Assembly: GCA_928212115.1 (NCBI GenBank)
Contig: CAKMRJ010005412.1
Span: 259,034,997 to 259,098,996, forward strand
Direction: 5' to 3'
Source: Lactuca virosa
Lineage: Eukaryota > Streptophyta > Magnoliopsida > Asterales > Asteraceae
Length of the DNA: 64,000 nt
Below, in pieces: positions 34,131 through 45,726 of this stretch (position 1 is the first letter of the stretch; every line of letters starts with the position of its first letter). The notes beneath the pieces were generated by a model. That model had not been told where the DNA came from. It searched no databases and saw only the letters and a program-made list of their open reading frames with translations. A program made the position numbers and the translations under genes.

Positions 34131-34919
34131 GAGATTCTCTCTTCATTCCTTATCTTGATTTTGACATTTGTCTTGATCTAATGAGTAAAAAAATAAATTG
34201 CAATAAAAGGTACATTGATATTTAATTTTTCTTCATGTATAGTTCCAAATAATGGATATTCATATAATATCCACCCCAATTAGTTCATAAACATCCATCA
34301 ACAATTTTTGTTGTAACACAATTTTGGGTTTGGAGTTTTTATATTTATTTAACACTTTGTATTCTTTTAAGTAATAAATAAATATAACAAAAACATGATG
34401 AATCATTTATAAAACTCACCACATGTTTTTTTTTTATTCCATGAAGGAGTATAATGAAAACCACATAAATTACTCTGACCAAAATTCAAAGCCCCGCACG
34501 TGGCACGGCCTCTATGACCGGCTGACCGTTATCTAATCATGCTCGAGATGAAACTCGTCTTATTATACATTTTATACCACCGAACTTGCATTAGGTCATA
34601 ATTTTGACCCCCTTTCAAAATTCACTCGTTTAATTAGCTGATTTGAAAATTTTAACAAACATACTAATTTTGAACTTGATTAGCATTTAATTGGTGAACT
34701 GAATCAATTTATGAGTGCTCTGTCGTTTTTATTAATATGTGTTACTTTAAATTTTAAAAGATTCAGAAAATTGAGGAAATAGTTAATTGAAAGATTTAAA
34801 TTAACATTTATCTTTAAACTGCATTTATATCATGAAAGAAACGTTGGCGAACAATGTTTTATGAACAAAAAATGCAAAGAAAAAAATACATGCATATATT
34901 AAATTAGAGCCATAAACTT
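34131..34919. other. Spacer between LINE fragment and MITE-like element
   Basis: AT-rich with 'gcacgtggcac' near 34497, a G-box core of uncertain meaning. No gene or repeat border was recognised. Confidence 0.35.
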
Positions 34920-34929
34920 TGACAAAATA

Positions 34930-35455
34930 AGACATTCTTTAAGGCTTTGGGAGTGGTCACATCCAACCCACCAAAAAAATGTTGCCACATGTACGCCACA
35001 TCATTTTCACCACCAACCCACTATCAACCCCATTAAACATTGGAAATGGTTACCACTCCACAAATTTCTTTTTTTTATTTTTTTAACATTATATTAAAAA
35101 AAACAAAATACAAACCATAATTTAAATAAAAAACACACATTACATTAAAATTAAAAACACATTACATTAATATAAAAAACACAAATTACATATAGTTAAC
35201 ATTTGCATTTGGAGTGTTTGGGATGTTTTGATTTGAATTCGTATAGATAGAAAAAATATATATATATGAGAGAGATGAGTGTTTTTTGTAGATGGTAATA
35301 AAATATAGAGAGTGTTTTTTGAAGTGTAAATTGTAAATAAAATAGTAGATAATTTATAGGTGAAGTTGAATGTGTTTAAATTTTAAAAAATAATTTTTTT
35401 TTATTTGTTAAACGGTCAATAGACCGTTCCACCAAAATCCACCCGTTACAAAAAG
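34930..35455. mobile_element. Probable PIF/Harbinger-derived MITE
   Basis: The block has AAGGCTTTGGGAGTGGTCAC at the left and GACCGTTCCACCAAAATCC at the right, with long AT-rich interior phrases ('ttacattaaaattaaaaacac' repeated) like the non-coding tail of the PIF/Harbinger ORF1 remnant at 53.4-54.7 kb. Terminal inverted repeats and a three-base duplication could not be confirmed, so limits are approximate. Confidence 0.4.
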
Positions 35456-35693
35456 AAAGGTTTTGATCCGTCGTCTCGTCCCGTATCCAGAGCCACGTCA
35501 CACGCACCGCACGGGAGTTGGGGTGGTGTTCACACGTGGAAATAGCCCCATCCCGGATAGCCTAATTGGGATATCGTTATCCCCCAGTCTTGTTGACCCA
35601 TCTAGTTAAGGCGGCTGATTGGGTCGAGTCAAAAATACGATCCAAAAAGTAGAACGACACATTCACCCATAAAAACGCCGGCAAGCCAACTTG
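35456..35693 (+). promoter_or_regulatory. Promoter of the second GDSL gene (G-box and W-box)
   Basis: CACGTG is at 35533-35538 and a W-box core TTGACC at 35593-35598; GCCACGTCAC lies near 35492. A TATA-like CCCATAAAAACG sits near 35667, about 25 bp before the start codon. W-boxes bind WRKY factors, which would fit a defence-related GDSL gene, but this is positional inference. Confidence 0.45.
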
Positions 35694-37132
35694 ATGATCA
35701 GCTTTAGACATATGGCTGTTGCAGTTACCAATTTGGGTCTTCCACTAGCTGTTTCATGTCTCTTCATACTTACACTTTGCCAGATTTCTCAGGCGCATTT
35801 CAACAAACACAAACACATTGCGCTCTTCGTTTTCGGTGATTCGCTATACGATCCTGGAAACAACAACTACATAAACACAACTCCAGAATTCCAGGCGAAT
35901 TTTTTTCCGTATGGCGAATCATACTTCAATCCTCCAAGTGGAAGATTCTCCGATGGTCGTCTCATCCCTGATTTCGTCGGTGAGAATATTTACGAACAAC
36001 CGCCTATCTCTTTTTCTTCCTCATTCCTAACTCACCTTCTATCAAACAGCCGAGTTAGCGAAACTGCCGCTCATTCCTGCGTATCTCAATCCCCGGAATA
36101 AGGAATTTGTGTATGGAGCAAACTTTGCGTCGGGAGGCGCTGGTGTGTTAGTCGAAAGCCATGCTGGATTTGTATGAATCCCTTCGTTTCCATGAATTAT
36201 ATTTCGATTTACTCATCTATTGATTCCATATATAAATTGGTGTAGGTAGTTGACCTAAAAACACAGCTACAGTATTTCCGCGATTTAGAGAAACAATTTA
36301 GACAGAATTTAGGCGATTCGGAAGCCGAACAGCTGTTATCCGATGCCGTCTACTTGTTCAGCTGCGGAGGCAACGACTATCTGAGCCCCGTCGGCAACAA
36401 CGAGAGTATTCTTTATCCATATACACATGAAGAGTACGTGGGAATGGTGATCGGAAACTTGACTGATGCGTTCAAGGTAATCAAATAACAAATATTTCGT
36501 TCCTTTTTAATTACCTCGATTCTCAAATTCCAGATCTTCAATTCTTTTTTAAAAAGGGGATCCATGAAAGAGGAGGAAGGAAAATTGGAATCGTTACAGT
36601 CCCGCCAATAGGGTGTTGGCCAAGCGTTCGTGCAGGACGACCAGACAATACTTGCAGTGAAGAAATTGACATCATCGTAAGTCTACACAACCAGGAACTT
36701 TCACAGAAACTTCAAGAGCTCGAGAACCAATTGGAAGGATTCAAGTATGCAAAGTATGATCTCAATACAGCCATTAGGAAAAGGATGAAGAACCCACCAA
36801 AATATGGTATTGTTCAATACCCATATCTTTCATTGTTTTGAATTTATAAACTTCCATTGATTTTTGAAATTTGAATTGAAGGTTTCAAGGTAGGAGACAC
36901 TGCGTGTTGTGGTAGTGGTCCTTTTGGTGGGATTTATACTTGTGGAGGGAAAAGAGGAGTGAAGGAGTTTAAATTGTGTAAAAATGCTAGTGATTATTTT
37001 TTCTTTGATTCTAATCATCCTAATGAAGTGGCGAGCCGACAATTCGCAAATATGTTTTGGAACGGTGATTCTAGTGTCACGTCGCCATACAATCTAAAAG
37101 CCTTGTTTAAAGGTATACTGACATGTTATTAA
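35694..37132 (+). CDS. GDSL esterase/lipase (GLIP1/GLIP5-like), gene 2 of a pair
   Basis: Five exons, 35694-35979, 36050-36171, 36246-36476, 36557-36806 and 36882-37132, join to 379 residues, with every intron between 70 and 80 bp and all splice sites GT-AG. Intron positions and phases match gene 1, so the two arose by tandem duplication or from a recent common ancestor. Residues 1-34 form a signal peptide ending near SQAHF; a second ATG at 35712 would shorten it by six residues. Catalytic blocks are FVFGDSLYDPGNNNY (Ser50), GANFASGGAG (Gly118), SCGGNDY (Asn179) and DSNHP (Asp339, His342). The C-terminus ends GILTCY, a few residues beyond gene 1. It should be a secreted SGNH hydrolase; substrate unknown. 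Confidence 0.94.
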
Positions 37133-38129
37133 GCTGTGAGACTCGATGTCAAATTGAATTTGCTATTCATTGTTTGTATTTTATATAGACATAGAGTAGT
37201 TTAACTCTAATGTAGGCTACTCTATTTATATACAAGATATAAATAACTAAATTAACTAAATTCAGTCCCATAACTAATGATTTGGTATTTAATCTCTCAA
37301 CTTAATATTTATAACGTTACGAGTTATTATTATTTTTTCTAATAAAAGTGGTTGCTTTCACTATAGGAAAACAATTGCCAACTTCCTCGGGCAAATTAGA
37401 TCTTTGAGACAGAGTCGAGTGTGCTTTGTTGTATACCACAGGTACTATACTGTCATATTTGTATTTGTGAATGTACACGTGTCATACTAGTCTTGGATTG
37501 ACAAGTGTACAAGTGGCATACGTACAGGTTTTGACAAAGGGTTGGAGTTTTTATATGTTATAAAAATAAAGTTATAAACAAAATTTGTTAAGGAGTAGAA
37601 GATTGTGGTGGACAGAAAGTCATGGCCTTTCCTTCAATCATAACCAAACTTCAAAAGACGTGACACGTTCAACAACTATTGGCTTCCATCGCTTTCAAAA
37701 TTATATTTACAAATATTTAATTATGTGATATTTGTTCAATTTAATATTAGTTTTGAATGTTTAAAATAAGAATAGTATGATTTTGAAATCGATCAAAATT
37801 CAACCATTTTTTGTAGTTCAAGATGATGATGTCAAACATATCGTTATTTGTTAAAACGCATGCTTCCTAAATATGTTTTTTTACTCTTCTTATTATTTAG
37901 AATTTTATTATATGATTTTATAGATATCTTCTAGTTTTGTATTATAATAAGGATTTGTTTTAACTTGTGTAACTAATATGAAATCGCTTACCCTGTTTTC
38001 CAGAGTTCTTTTTAAGAAGCGAATTGAAAAGAAATGGAAATAAATGATTAAAAAAAAATCAAAATATTGTTTCTTTGTTTTTTAATGAAAAATAATCGAA
38101 AAAAAGTGAATTGATATGTAAACTATCAA
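37133..38129. other. Spacer after the GDSL pair
   Basis: The left end is 3' UTR of GDSL gene 2. The remainder is AT-rich with no coding potential. A CACTATAGGAAAA phrase at 37359-37371 looks like a CACTA transposon end, but no partner end was found. Confidence 0.4.
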
Positions 38130-38797
38130 GACATAAAACGGTTAGGGTTTTATATTATTATCAAATGAGAAGTACAAGTTACAATGAAAGGAAAACACAG
38201 AATATATAGACTAGCTAATTAGGGTTTTCTAGCTAAAGGATCAACATAAGACCCAATACAAAATAAAATCCATAATCTTATTAGGCTAACATCCTCCTCA
38301 AACTCACAATGCAACAACAATAAGTTTTGAGAGTTTGTCAGACAGAAAATGAAATCGATGAGCAGTCAATGGCTTTGTAAGAATGTCAGAAATCTGCAAA
38401 GTTGAGGAAACATAAGGAAGAAAGATAGTGCCCTTCTGGAGATGATGTCATGTGAAATGACAATCAATCACAATGTGTTTTTTGTAACATCCCAAAATTC
38501 AAGACCAAAAATTTCATTTTTAATTAAGTTATTATAAAACCAATAGTATAAAAGCATCCATAGTGTCATCCCATATCAAAACCAGTATGTCAATAATCAA
38601 AACATGTCATAATGAAACAATATCAGAGTATAATCCTAAATATCTCATGTGTAGAAAACATAGTGTGATGCGTTGCGATCCTGTCGGCTCCTTTCCTTTT
38701 GAAAAGAAGTACCTGAAACCAAAACTGTAAACCGTAAGCACAAAGCTTAGTGAGTTCCCCCATCATACCACACACCATACAAATAACATACAGTCAG

Positions 38798-39134
38798 GCA
38801 TATCTGGGTGCCCGACCTACCCATTCGGTCTTTTTCAACCGGTAACCGCCTAGCATATCTGGGTGCTGGCCTACCCCTTCGGTCTCTTTCAACCGGTAAC
38901 CGCCTACATATATGGTGCTGGCCTACCCCTTCGGTCTCCTTCAACCGGTAACCGCCTAGCATATTTGGGTGCTGGCCTACCCTTTCGGTCTCTTTCAACC
39001 GGTAATCGGGGACTATTTCACCCCCTACCACTACCACATAATATTCTAGCATATACACATAAATCACATACTGCCTAGCATATCTGGGTGCTGGCCTACC
39101 CCTTCGATCTCTTTCAACCGGTAACCGGGGACTA
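38798..39134. repeat. Tandem ~55-60 bp repeat within a Gypsy LTR
   Basis: Five copies of GCATATCTGGGTGCTGGCCT followed by ACCCCTTCGGTCTCTTTCAA and CCGGTAACCG, near 38798, 38853, 38907, 38957 and 39078. The last two are followed by a GGGGACTATTTCACCCC spacer. Confidence 0.85.
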
Positions 39135-40048
39135 TTTCACCCCTACCACTATTGCATAATAACGTAGCATACTAGCACATAAAGCATAACGGATAGTGGC
39201 ATACTAGACATTTATCACAAAGACAATCATCTTAACTATAATCACCTACTAGTGGGCCGGCATTGGTGCCTTAGACCCACTTCTACTGGAAGGTAACTCA
39301 CCTCACATTGCTGAAGTCCCGCGGACAAAACTCTGGCTGCTGGATGACAGATTCCTGAACTGTCAACATCAAAATAACACCCAATTAATAATTGGGTTCC
39401 AACACATAACCATAAGTCCATGCTTGGGGTAAAAGACTACTTTACCCCCTACTTAACTTGATTCAAGCCCAAGGCCCAATCCAAAGGCCCAAAAGTCAAA
39501 CAATGAACCAATGCCCAACATATGGCCCAATTTTCCAAATTGGGCCCAAACCTTTACATGGTCTTACCTTGAGGCCCAACCATTTATTCCAGTCTAAACA
39601 TTTGGCATTCCAATGGTCAAATATCACATAATCGTCAAGGCCCAATTATGGCCCACCTATGGCAATTTTCCAAATTGGGCCACACCCCTCACATGGGCCT
39701 TACCTAAAGCCCATTCAAATATTCTAGTCCATATACTTGTTCTTCGATGGCCCATCTGTAACGACCCAAAAATCCTGACCAAAAATTTCATTTTTAATTT
39801 AATAAATAAACCACAAGTGTCAACCATTCATTCAAAACATATCACATTAGAGTATCATGTCTAAAACATTATTTTATTTTATCAGAGTAAAACATCCCAG
39901 GCTGAATAAGCAATGGTGTGTGCCATGCGATCACCCCGAGCTCTTCCCTCCGCTACCGGAAGTACCTGAAACCAAAACTGAAAACCGTAAGCACGAAGCT
40001 TAGTGAGTTCCCCAACCTACCATATCCCATGCATAATCACATACTGCA

Positions 40049-40450
40049 AGCACTGGGCCACGTCCGCTACTTCGGGCCCCGCCCGATCCCAGGCCCCGCC
40101 TGGCTTCGAGCCCCGCTCAGTATACAGATCAGTTTTACTTTAGGCCCCGCCTGTCTCTGGGCCCCGCCCGCTAAGTGCATGCAAACATATAACCATAGCA
40201 CATAACACATAAACTGAACATACCCTACTGCATTACTGTCCTAAGGCCTCGCCTGTCTTGGGCCTCGCCCCTGTCCTGCTACTAGTGAGTCATGGAACCC
40301 CGTCCACACTCCTACTGATAATGAGATACGGGCCCCCGCCCACACTCACTACTTTCCTAACTCGGGTCTCGCCCCTGCTCTGCTACTAATGAGATATGGA
40401 ACCCCGTCCATACTCTGCTAATGGTGAGATACGGGACCTCGCCCACACTC
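40049..40450. repeat. GC-rich 'GGGCCCCGCC' short repeats within a Gypsy LTR
   Basis: About ten variants of GGCCCCGCC(T/C)G and GGAACCCCGTCCA occur, alternating with 'actactaatgagatacggg' phrases. This CG-rich island stands out in an AT-rich window and occupies the same LTR position as the tandem block at 38798-39134. Confidence 0.8.
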
Positions 40451-42735
40451 ACCTCCCTACCAGGCACACACAAGTATCACACAGACAACGAGTATAATCT
40501 AACATGCAACTTTCCTCGGGCTTACTCCGGCATCGGATCTTGATCCGGAATAACTAACACATAAACCTTCCTCAGGCACCCACCCGACATCGGACCTTGG
40601 TCCGGAATAGCATACTAGCATACAGTGCCTAGGGCTAACCCCCGCGTCTTCCTACTCATAACTACATGGGCCGGCATTGTGGCCGTAGACCCATTCACAC
40701 AAAGGGAAACTCAGCTGCACTGCTGAACTTTGCTGATAACCTTTTGGCTGCTAACTGAAGTTTTCCCCGACTGCTGCTCCCTCAGCTCCCCGAGCTACCA
40801 AGATCAATAACACTTAGCTCAATGCAATAGACCTTCTCAGGATAAAATGACCATTTTACCCCTACCCCCAATATGATCCATAACTAAGGCTCAAACACTA
40901 GATAGGCTTCCCACGCCCACTATTGGCCCATTAATGGCCCAATTTGCTACATTGGGCCCAATCCCTTTATTGGGCCTTACCCTAAGCCCAAAACATATAC
41001 TTGGCCCATAATCACTGACTCCTGATGGCCCACTAAGGCCCAAAGACCTATAGTCCAAAGCACAGCCCACACCGAGGCCCAAATGCTCGAAACCCAAACT
41101 GGCAGCGTTACGCGGGGCGTACTCCAATGTACGCTTAGCGTACAGGCTTGATGACGAGTACGCTGGGCGTACCTGCACATACGCTTAACGTAGACCCTGT
41201 TAAGCCATCTTTCCATTAAGTGCTTAATACTCCGATTCAGAGGCTACAAACTCAGATCCAGCTCTTATTTCATGTCTTAAACCATAAAGTTGCTTACTTT
41301 ATGGCTTCCATGACTCACATAAGCTCCAACTCCAAAAACCATAATCTATTTCCATGGAGAAAGGTCTTAACTCATGCATGAACTCATTTGGACCATCAAG
41401 ATATCAACTTTCTGTTCTAGGGAGTCATTTAGCACCAAGGGAGGCAACCCTTGGTCTGGAAATCGGATTTAAGCCATAAAGCTTTCACCTTTGGACCAAA
41501 AACTAAACCATACTAGATCTAAGCACCCTTAAGTAAAGTTGTGAGCTTTATACCTTCAAAGTGTTCTAGAAGATGATGTTATCTCAGATCTATAAGCTCT
41601 GGCCTCCAAGGTTCCTCCTTGCCACTCTTCTTCTTTTCTCTTCCAAGCTTTAAACCACCAAACTAAGCTTCCCAAGGTCAAGATCTCACAAAATGAAGGG
41701 TTGGGGCGTTCTAGGGTTTTTCTGAAGTTGGGGAGGCTGATAAGGGGGCTAGGGTTGGAGCCATTATGTTCCTCATATAGTGGCACACCCTAAAAATAGG
41801 TTTTTAAGACTCTGAGCGTACGCTGGGCGTACGCCTCCCCGCACCCGCGATCACTTGCTCCATTACGCTGGGCGTAACCTAGCTTACGCTGGGTGTACCC
41901 ACACGCATTCCAAATTGCATGCATGGCCTTCCATGTGAACTTTTCTCCATAAGGGCCATTATTGCCAAAATCTTCAAAGTGTCATAACTCCTTCATTCTA
42001 GATTTGTTTCCGATGAACTTTATATCTACGGAAAGGTGGCGAGAAGCCCTACGCTTCTAACAACACACCCCGTCCCGAAACCTTCTCGAATAAAACTTAA
42101 AACCCATAAATGACCAAAACGCCCCTAGCCTTGGCTTCTGAAATCCATAAATGTATATTTTAGAACAGGGCGTTGAAGGGAGATATAAGGTGGGTGGCGG
42201 CTGTTTCACTATTAGGGTTAGGGTTGGACGAGGGTGACGGGTTATATACCCCTTCTCACGAAACTTCATCCCATAATGGCACAATCGGTCCCTCCTTCTT
42301 TTTCTTTCAATTTAGCTCCAAAATTTACCATTTCTACCCTAACTTCTGAAATCCCTTTCAAATCCAATCCGTAATTTACCCAACAGCCCTCAGTCTTCAA
42401 AATCCTTTCATAATAAGTCCAATACTTACCAAACACCCCCTAACTTCTAAAAATCTTTACAAAATAAATCCCGGAATTACACTTTAACCCCCAAAAACCC
42501 AATTTATATCATTTGGCTTCCCGAAACCAACACCCCGCTAAATATTATGGGTTTTAGGGCTATTATTCATTCATTAATTTTATTTATTTATTTATTTATT
42601 TATTTAATAAACGGGATGTTACAGTTTTGTGTGCTCATGAAACACTGAATTCTTGGCAATCATTATCGCACTCTCGTTGTCACAATATATAATAAAGCTC
42701 ATAATCTTATTAGGCTAACATGATAATCTTCTCTC

Positions 42736-43164
42736 CGAACTATTTGCCAAAAACATACGGATTTTGAGAGAAAATAATCCAATATAAATATAAGGTTTTT
42801 CTATTACCGACTTTATCATTCAACCTAATATAAAAAGTGTAAATATATGTGGAACCCAAGATTGACTCTCCAAAAGAGTCATTGTTGGAGAGAATTGAAA
42901 CTCCAACATATATAGTCACTTATAAAACTGTGTGACACCGATGTGAGATATACTAACAAATAGATTGTGTAGCCTCTATAATCACAATTTTCTTCAAATT
43001 CTCTCACATATGGTGTGTTCTCTATCATCAAACAACTTCATTCCTTTTTTTTTCTTTCGAACTCGGGAACACGAAAATAGGATATGTCTTTCCATTCCCC
43101 TTCCTTTCTTTAATATTATAGTTGTTTTTTTCTTATTAAGTCTTTGTGGGTAAAATGTTCAATG
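42736..43164. other. Spacer, nothing recognised
   Basis: AT-rich sequence with a short inverted phrase (TCTCCAA ... TTGGAGA, about 42868-42892). No coding frame or element border is apparent. Confidence 0.4.
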
Positions 43165-43169
43165 TATAA

Positions 43170-45288
43170 TGAAAGACCTTAACTTTCGTACTAAAGACAT
43201 TCTCACACCAAAGCATGTTACATGCATATTTATAAAACAATATCTTACATTGATAAAGTGACTACAAAAGATTGGATAAAAACCGACTATGTTTTAATAT
43301 TTTACATAACTACCCAGGATATTGTAATTTTATACAAACATAAACCGAAATACAAAAGTAATAGTAAAAACTATTCTACATCTTCCGACAGTATACGATT
43401 ATACTGGTTACTTATCTCCTGCAAATTTGTTAAACATTGAGAGGGGTAAGCGGTGACGCTTAGTGAGTTCAATAATAGATACAATATAACGTTATGTCAT
43501 ATATACACTTCAATATGGCAGAAGCAAGGAAGGAACAAGGAACAACAAAGGCATATGTGAATAATGCGAAAAGCTTTCCATACTTGATATACAATTAATA
43601 AAGTTTCAGCACAAGTGGCACAGAAAATACTCAGGAATATCATTTTGCTAGATTATTCAGGATTTCAGCCTTATCTTAGCATACTGACGAAGCCAAAGTG
43701 ATGCCTATGTCATACACTTCATGGTCAACGGTACATACTAATACCCAAGTGATGTCTATGCCATACACTTCGTGGTCAGAGGTATAGTCTTTCTATAAAA
43801 ATAGCAGAAATAATAACACGAGATGATAACATGGAAAAACACATAGCACATATAACACATAACATACAATTGTTCATATATATTAAACTCACCGTGAAAT
43901 AACCGGGGGTTAAAATAGTAATTTGGGCAGCATTTCGGCTCTAAATATGACTTTATTCGTTGAAAACCGGGAGATTTATTGAAAAACCGGGCTCTGCAAA
44001 GGTAGAGCTTCAAACCGAAAAGATAAATTTTTCGGGCTTCTCGGGAACTTCGGGGCGTGTTTCGGGCATTGGAAATAATCCCGGGGCTTCGGGGGAAGTG
44101 GAAATAGCTTAAAAATGGGTTTAAGGGTCAAAATTGGCAATTTTCCAAATTTACTCGGGAAGGCTCGCAGCCTTCTATTTATAGGGGAGGCTTCGGATCC
44201 GGAGCAATGAGAAGGGAGCACGTGGCTCGCATGCGAGGAGGCAGCTGGCATCGGACAGGTGGCTTCTACACGCGTCGGACTTGCGAGGCGAGGTGGCATC
44301 GGACGGAGGCTGCACACGCGTTACGCTTCGGAAGCGCCACGAGTCGGACACGCGGCTGGATTCGGTTGGACCTCCCCTTCGGATGACTCATCAGATCGGA
44401 CACGGGTCAGCCTCACATGCGAGGCGACGTGGCCGAAGCTGAGCCCTGCGATTCTTCTCGGTTTTCAAGGATTTCTTGATTTTTGAGCCCCGAACTTCTA
44501 AAATCCATACCTTTCGCATACGAGCTCCGTTTTTTACGTTCTTTATATGCACGCGTAGGGAAAATTATGCTCTACAACTTTAGTTTAGACTTCGTCGGAT
44601 AATTTTGACTTTATTTTTAATATTATTATTTTTAACAGACCGGGACAGGAAAATCCGTTAAAAATTCATAACTTCTTCATCCGATGTCCGTTTTCGTCTG
44701 TCTTTTTACCGTTGTACTACTATTGACGAGACCTTCGATTATCGTTTAGGTTGTGTCGGCTAAAAATCACTCGATCTAAAATTCAAGTTTTTAGCTGTCT
44801 ACTGCGAAGCTGGAACTTAGAAAAAATCATAACTTCCTCATACGAAGTCAGATTTTGGCATTCTTTTTATCAAACTTCTTGGTTTAACGAATACTACGAC
44901 TTTAATTTAGATCACTAAGGCTAAAAGGTAGTTTATCAAAAACTCACTTTTTACGTCATTCGGCGTCGTGCCGGTTTTGTCGCGGATCTTTGATTGGTCA
45001 TAACTTCTTCATTATAACTCGGATTTCGATGAGGTTTTCGCCTAAATGTTTCTAACGAGATTATTTACAACTTTCAATAATAAAATTTTACTTATTTCAA
45101 ATTTTTATATTTTCGCTAAATTTCACTATTTGGCATTTGATTGGAATCTCATAACACTTCCAATATTTTCTGAGTGATTCTAAACATAGTTTTACTTCAT
45201 TTCTAGTAAAACTATCTATTAGAACTCAATACTCGATATCACATAATATTATTTACTTAAAACACGATTTCAAAACGTGTATGTTACA
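43170..45288 (-). repeat. 3' LTR of the reverse-strand Gypsy element
   Basis: 2119 bp. On the minus strand it starts TGTAACATACACG and carries TATAAATA at 44183-44176. Four modules with 'cataacttc(t/c)tcat' and 'cgttcttt' lie near 44500, 44665, 44830 and 44998, upstream of the TATA box in element orientation. A CG-rich block (44200-44460) includes repeated 'tcggac' and 'cacgcg' phrases. Confidence 0.9.
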
Positions 45289-45379
45289 AATACCTCCTCC
45301 TTTTGAGGATTTCGTCCCCGAAATCATAACGAAAAAAATGACTGGGAATATTTTGCTCTTATCTCATTCCTATTTTCCT

Positions 45380-45726
45380 AATTATAATTTGGTCCTCGAT
45401 GGTGTTTCCACTTGACGTGCACCAACTCCCAGACATATGCACAAAGCATATCTTCTACTGTTTGAATTGTTCTCTCCGTCTGACCATCTGTTTGGGGATG
45501 ATAAGTTGTGCTGAGGGCAACTCGAGATCCCTATACACGTTGGATATTCGCCCAAAAGTGAGAAGTGAAACAAATATCAAAATCAGAAATAATATTTAGT
45601 GGCACACCATGTCTCGCTACAACTTCGTCTAAGTAAACTTCTGCGTATTTCTCCATTGGATCCGTTTCACGTATGGCGAGAAAATATGCACTCTTAGTCA
45701 GCCGGTCGACAATTATCCAAATGTTA
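45380..45726 (-). pseudogene. Gypsy integrase core fragment
   Basis: The minus strand encodes IWIIVDRLTKSAYFLAIRET near 45720-45660, RHGVPLNIISDFD near 45600, and after a frame change STTYHPQTDGQTERTIQTVE near 45520-45450. These are conserved integrase core blocks that include two of the DDE residues and the HPQTDGQ(T/S)ER motif. The N-terminal zinc-binding part is absent. Confidence 0.85.

Larger units (their letters stand above)
38483..42623 (-). mobile_element. Composite of related Gypsy LTRs inserted in the Copia remnant
   Basis: The block starts TGTAACATCCC and ends GGGATGTTACA, with GTTTT at 42624-42628 matching the left flank apart from one extra T. A second LTR start, TGTAACGACCC, lies at 39757, and from there the sequence repeats the order of parts seen in 38483-39756 (AAGCTTAGTGAGTTCCCC, tandem block, GGGCCGGCATTG, 'ggcccaa' clusters). 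No separate end for the inner LTR is visible, so one LTR was inserted into, or recombined with, its relative and the junction was lost. Orientation is inferred as minus from phrase comparison. Confidence 0.7.
38130..42735 (-). mobile_element. Copia remnant (RNase H end plus LTR) split by Gypsy LTRs
   Basis: On the minus strand, 42624-42700 encodes IYCDNESAIMIAKNSVFHEHTKHI and the frame resumes at 38482 with VIDCHF, then LPYVSSTLQISDILTKPL, the C-terminal RNase H region of Copia pol. A purine tract (GAGTTTGAGGAGGA on the minus strand) precedes TGTTAGCCTAATAAG at about 38293, the start of its 3' LTR, which decays toward 38130. The same LTR-start phrase reappears next to the RNase H sequence near 42690-42730, meaning the 5' LTR is fused almost directly to RNase H after a large internal deletion. 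Confidence 0.75.

Noticed and set aside
37359..37371. CACTATAGGAAAA as a CACTA transposon terminus
   Set aside because: No matching inverted end or 3-bp duplication found; a short chance match is likely.
38747..39067. Minus-strand frame with repeated RLKETERVGQ-like units
   Set aside because: It is the translation of the LTR tandem repeat, not a repeat protein gene.
44259..44486. GC-rich frame encoding Arg/Gly-rich peptide
   Set aside because: Part of the CG-rich block of the Gypsy LTR; the matching frame in the other LTR is not conserved.
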